Positions 52,606 to 53,051 of a DNA stretch of 53,051 nucleotides are shown here, one piece after another (positions within the stretch are counted from its first letter, which is position 1; each line of letters begins with the position of its first letter). Source of the DNA: Actinomycetes bacterium (GTDB lineage: Bacteria; Actinomycetota; Actinomycetes; Mycobacteriales; Mycobacteriaceae); NCBI GenBank assembly GCA_029780675.1, contig JAKOYE010000214.1:1-53051 (forward strand). The letters are read 5' to 3'. The position numbers and the translations under genes are program-made. The notes under the pieces were generated by a model. That model did no database searches and had not been told where the DNA came from. It saw only the letters and a program-made list of their open reading frames with translations.

Positions 52606-52611
52606 TACCAT
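52606..52611 (+). promoter_or_regulatory. -10 box (TACCAT) of the truncated third copy
   Basis: TACCAT lies 6 bases before the GTG at 52618, as in the sister genes, so the truncated copy may still be transcribed. Confidence 0.55.
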
Positions 52612-52617
52612 CGACGT

Positions 52618-52869
52618 GTGGAACACCATCGTCAGCGGATGTTGCAGACGATCATCGATGTTCAGCAGGCCATCAACGGTGCCGAGACCACCGTCGATGC
52701 CGTCATGCACGTCGTGGTGAACCAGGCCCGCCACGCCACCAACGCCCCGGGTGCAGCGGTTCAACTGGTCCGTGGCGACAGCTTGATGTACGCGGCGGCA
52801 GCCGGGATGCTCAAGGGCTCCATCGGACTTCGGGTGGGAATGTCGAGCAGCCCGAGGTGCCTCACGTAA
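52618..52869 (+). pseudogene. Truncated third GAF(-GGDEF) gene
   Basis: The 83-residue frame begins with the same GAF phrase as its neighbours (MLQTIIDVQQAINGA … ATNAPGAAVQLVRGD) and holds similarity up to about KGSIGLRVGMSSS. It then runs into unrelated residues PRCLT and a stop, at the place where GGTGCCTCACGTA repeats begin (52856). The rest of GAF and any GGDEF domain are missing. The likeliest cause is insertion of a mobile element near 52850, with the remainder of the gene beyond the window. Confidence 0.75.
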
Positions 52870-52917
52870 AAGTGAGCGCGAAGCGGTGGGCGGTGCCTCA
52901 CGTACTTTGAGCGCGTG
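52856..52917. repeat. Two direct repeats at a probable mobile-element end
   Basis: GGTGCCTCACGTA occurs at 52856-52868 and 52892-52904, each followed after 3-4 bases by TGAGCGCG. The second copy also forms an inverted repeat (CCTCACG with CGTGAGG). Terminal direct repeats like these are seen in some insertion sequences, for example IS21-type. I could not identify the element. Confidence 0.55.
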
Positions 52918-52930
52918 AGGTAGGCCTGCT

Positions 52931-53051
52931 CTACGTCTTGGTCAATCGGTTGATTGACGGTTGCAATGCTTCCAGGTCGACATGCCGGGCGGCGACCAGG
53001 GCCTCGGTCTTGGCTTGCGCCAGGTCGAGCAGCTGCATCTGGACGGCGTTG
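52931..53051 (-). CDS. C-terminal part of an unidentified gene, perhaps of a mobile element
   Basis: The frame enters from the right edge of the window, reads …VQMQLLDLAQAKTEALVAAR and ends INRLTKT at a TAG (52933-52931). The 39 or so visible residues look helical. I do not recognise a family. Its position next to the repeats that end the truncated GAF gene suggests it is carried by the inserted element. Confidence 0.5.
   Translation of the reverse strand, partial: NAVQMQLLDLAQAKTEALVAARHVDLEALQPSINRLTKT

Overview
The window is high-GC actinobacterial DNA that reads as a mycobacterial chromosome, probably a fast-growing Mycolicibacterium-type species. From memory, several gene blocks match Mycobacterium tuberculosis in order and size: pitA with two small genes (Rv0545c-Rv0543c), the transglutaminase/ATP-grasp/alpha-E block (Rv2566-Rv2569c), a CtaG-like protein beside a CtpB-type copper ATPase (Rv0102/Rv0103c), a SigC-like sigma factor, a CtpI-type giant P-type ATPase and a PGRS-type glycine-rich protein. 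No database search was run; all names rest on reading motifs.

Layout. 1-7.5 kb: tail of an upstream gene, a VapBC module, PPK2, an EamA exporter, the efeUOB iron-uptake operon reading away from two tandem IdeR/DtxR-like boxes, a divergent DUF2470 gene, and a second toxin-antitoxin pair. 7.6-15.6 kb: the transglutaminase/ATP-grasp/alpha-E/metallopeptidase block. 15.7-17.4 kb: an OlsB-like/PlsC-like acyltransferase pair whose junction is an 18-bp tandem repeat. 17.5-24.5 kb: pitA block and a 1529-residue P-type ATPase. 24.5-27.1 kb: small membrane or secreted proteins and a PhaC-like hydrolase.

27.1-37.6 kb is the most unusual part. A set of minus-strand genes, many coupled by 4-base start/stop overlaps, encodes a secreted PGRS-like protein with a Met/Cys/His-rich tail, a LuxE-like acyl-protein synthetase, a variant IscU-like scaffold, a cysteine desulfurase, two sister ABC permeases, an ABC ATPase with an N-terminal zinc ribbon, an acyl carrier protein and a fatty acyl-AMP ligase. 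One transglutaminase-like gene is embedded on the other strand. 37.6-45.2 kb is a copper-handling island: DUF4395, a zinc-finger membrane anti-sigma-like protein, a His/Met-rich DUF5134 protein, CtaG/CopD-like protein, CopZ-like chaperone, CtpA/B-type Cu+ ATPase, SigC-like ECF sigma factor and a 14-cysteine metallothionein-like protein.

Five promoters share a GGAAC-N16/17-CGAC motif. They lie in front of the PGRS operon, DUF4395, the anti-sigma gene, DUF5134 and the Cu+ ATPase. This ties the unusual 27-37 kb operon to the copper island, so my leading hypothesis is a SigC-controlled copper-acquisition (or copper-related envelope) system built on a modified or acylated secreted PGRS protein.

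45.2-53 kb: a CbiM-like permease under a cobalamin riboswitch, a membrane GGDEF-EAL protein, a family 2 glycosyltransferase, and an array of GAF-GGDEF cyclases with near-identical leaderless promoters. The third array member is truncated where repeats and a partial gene suggest the end of a mobile element.
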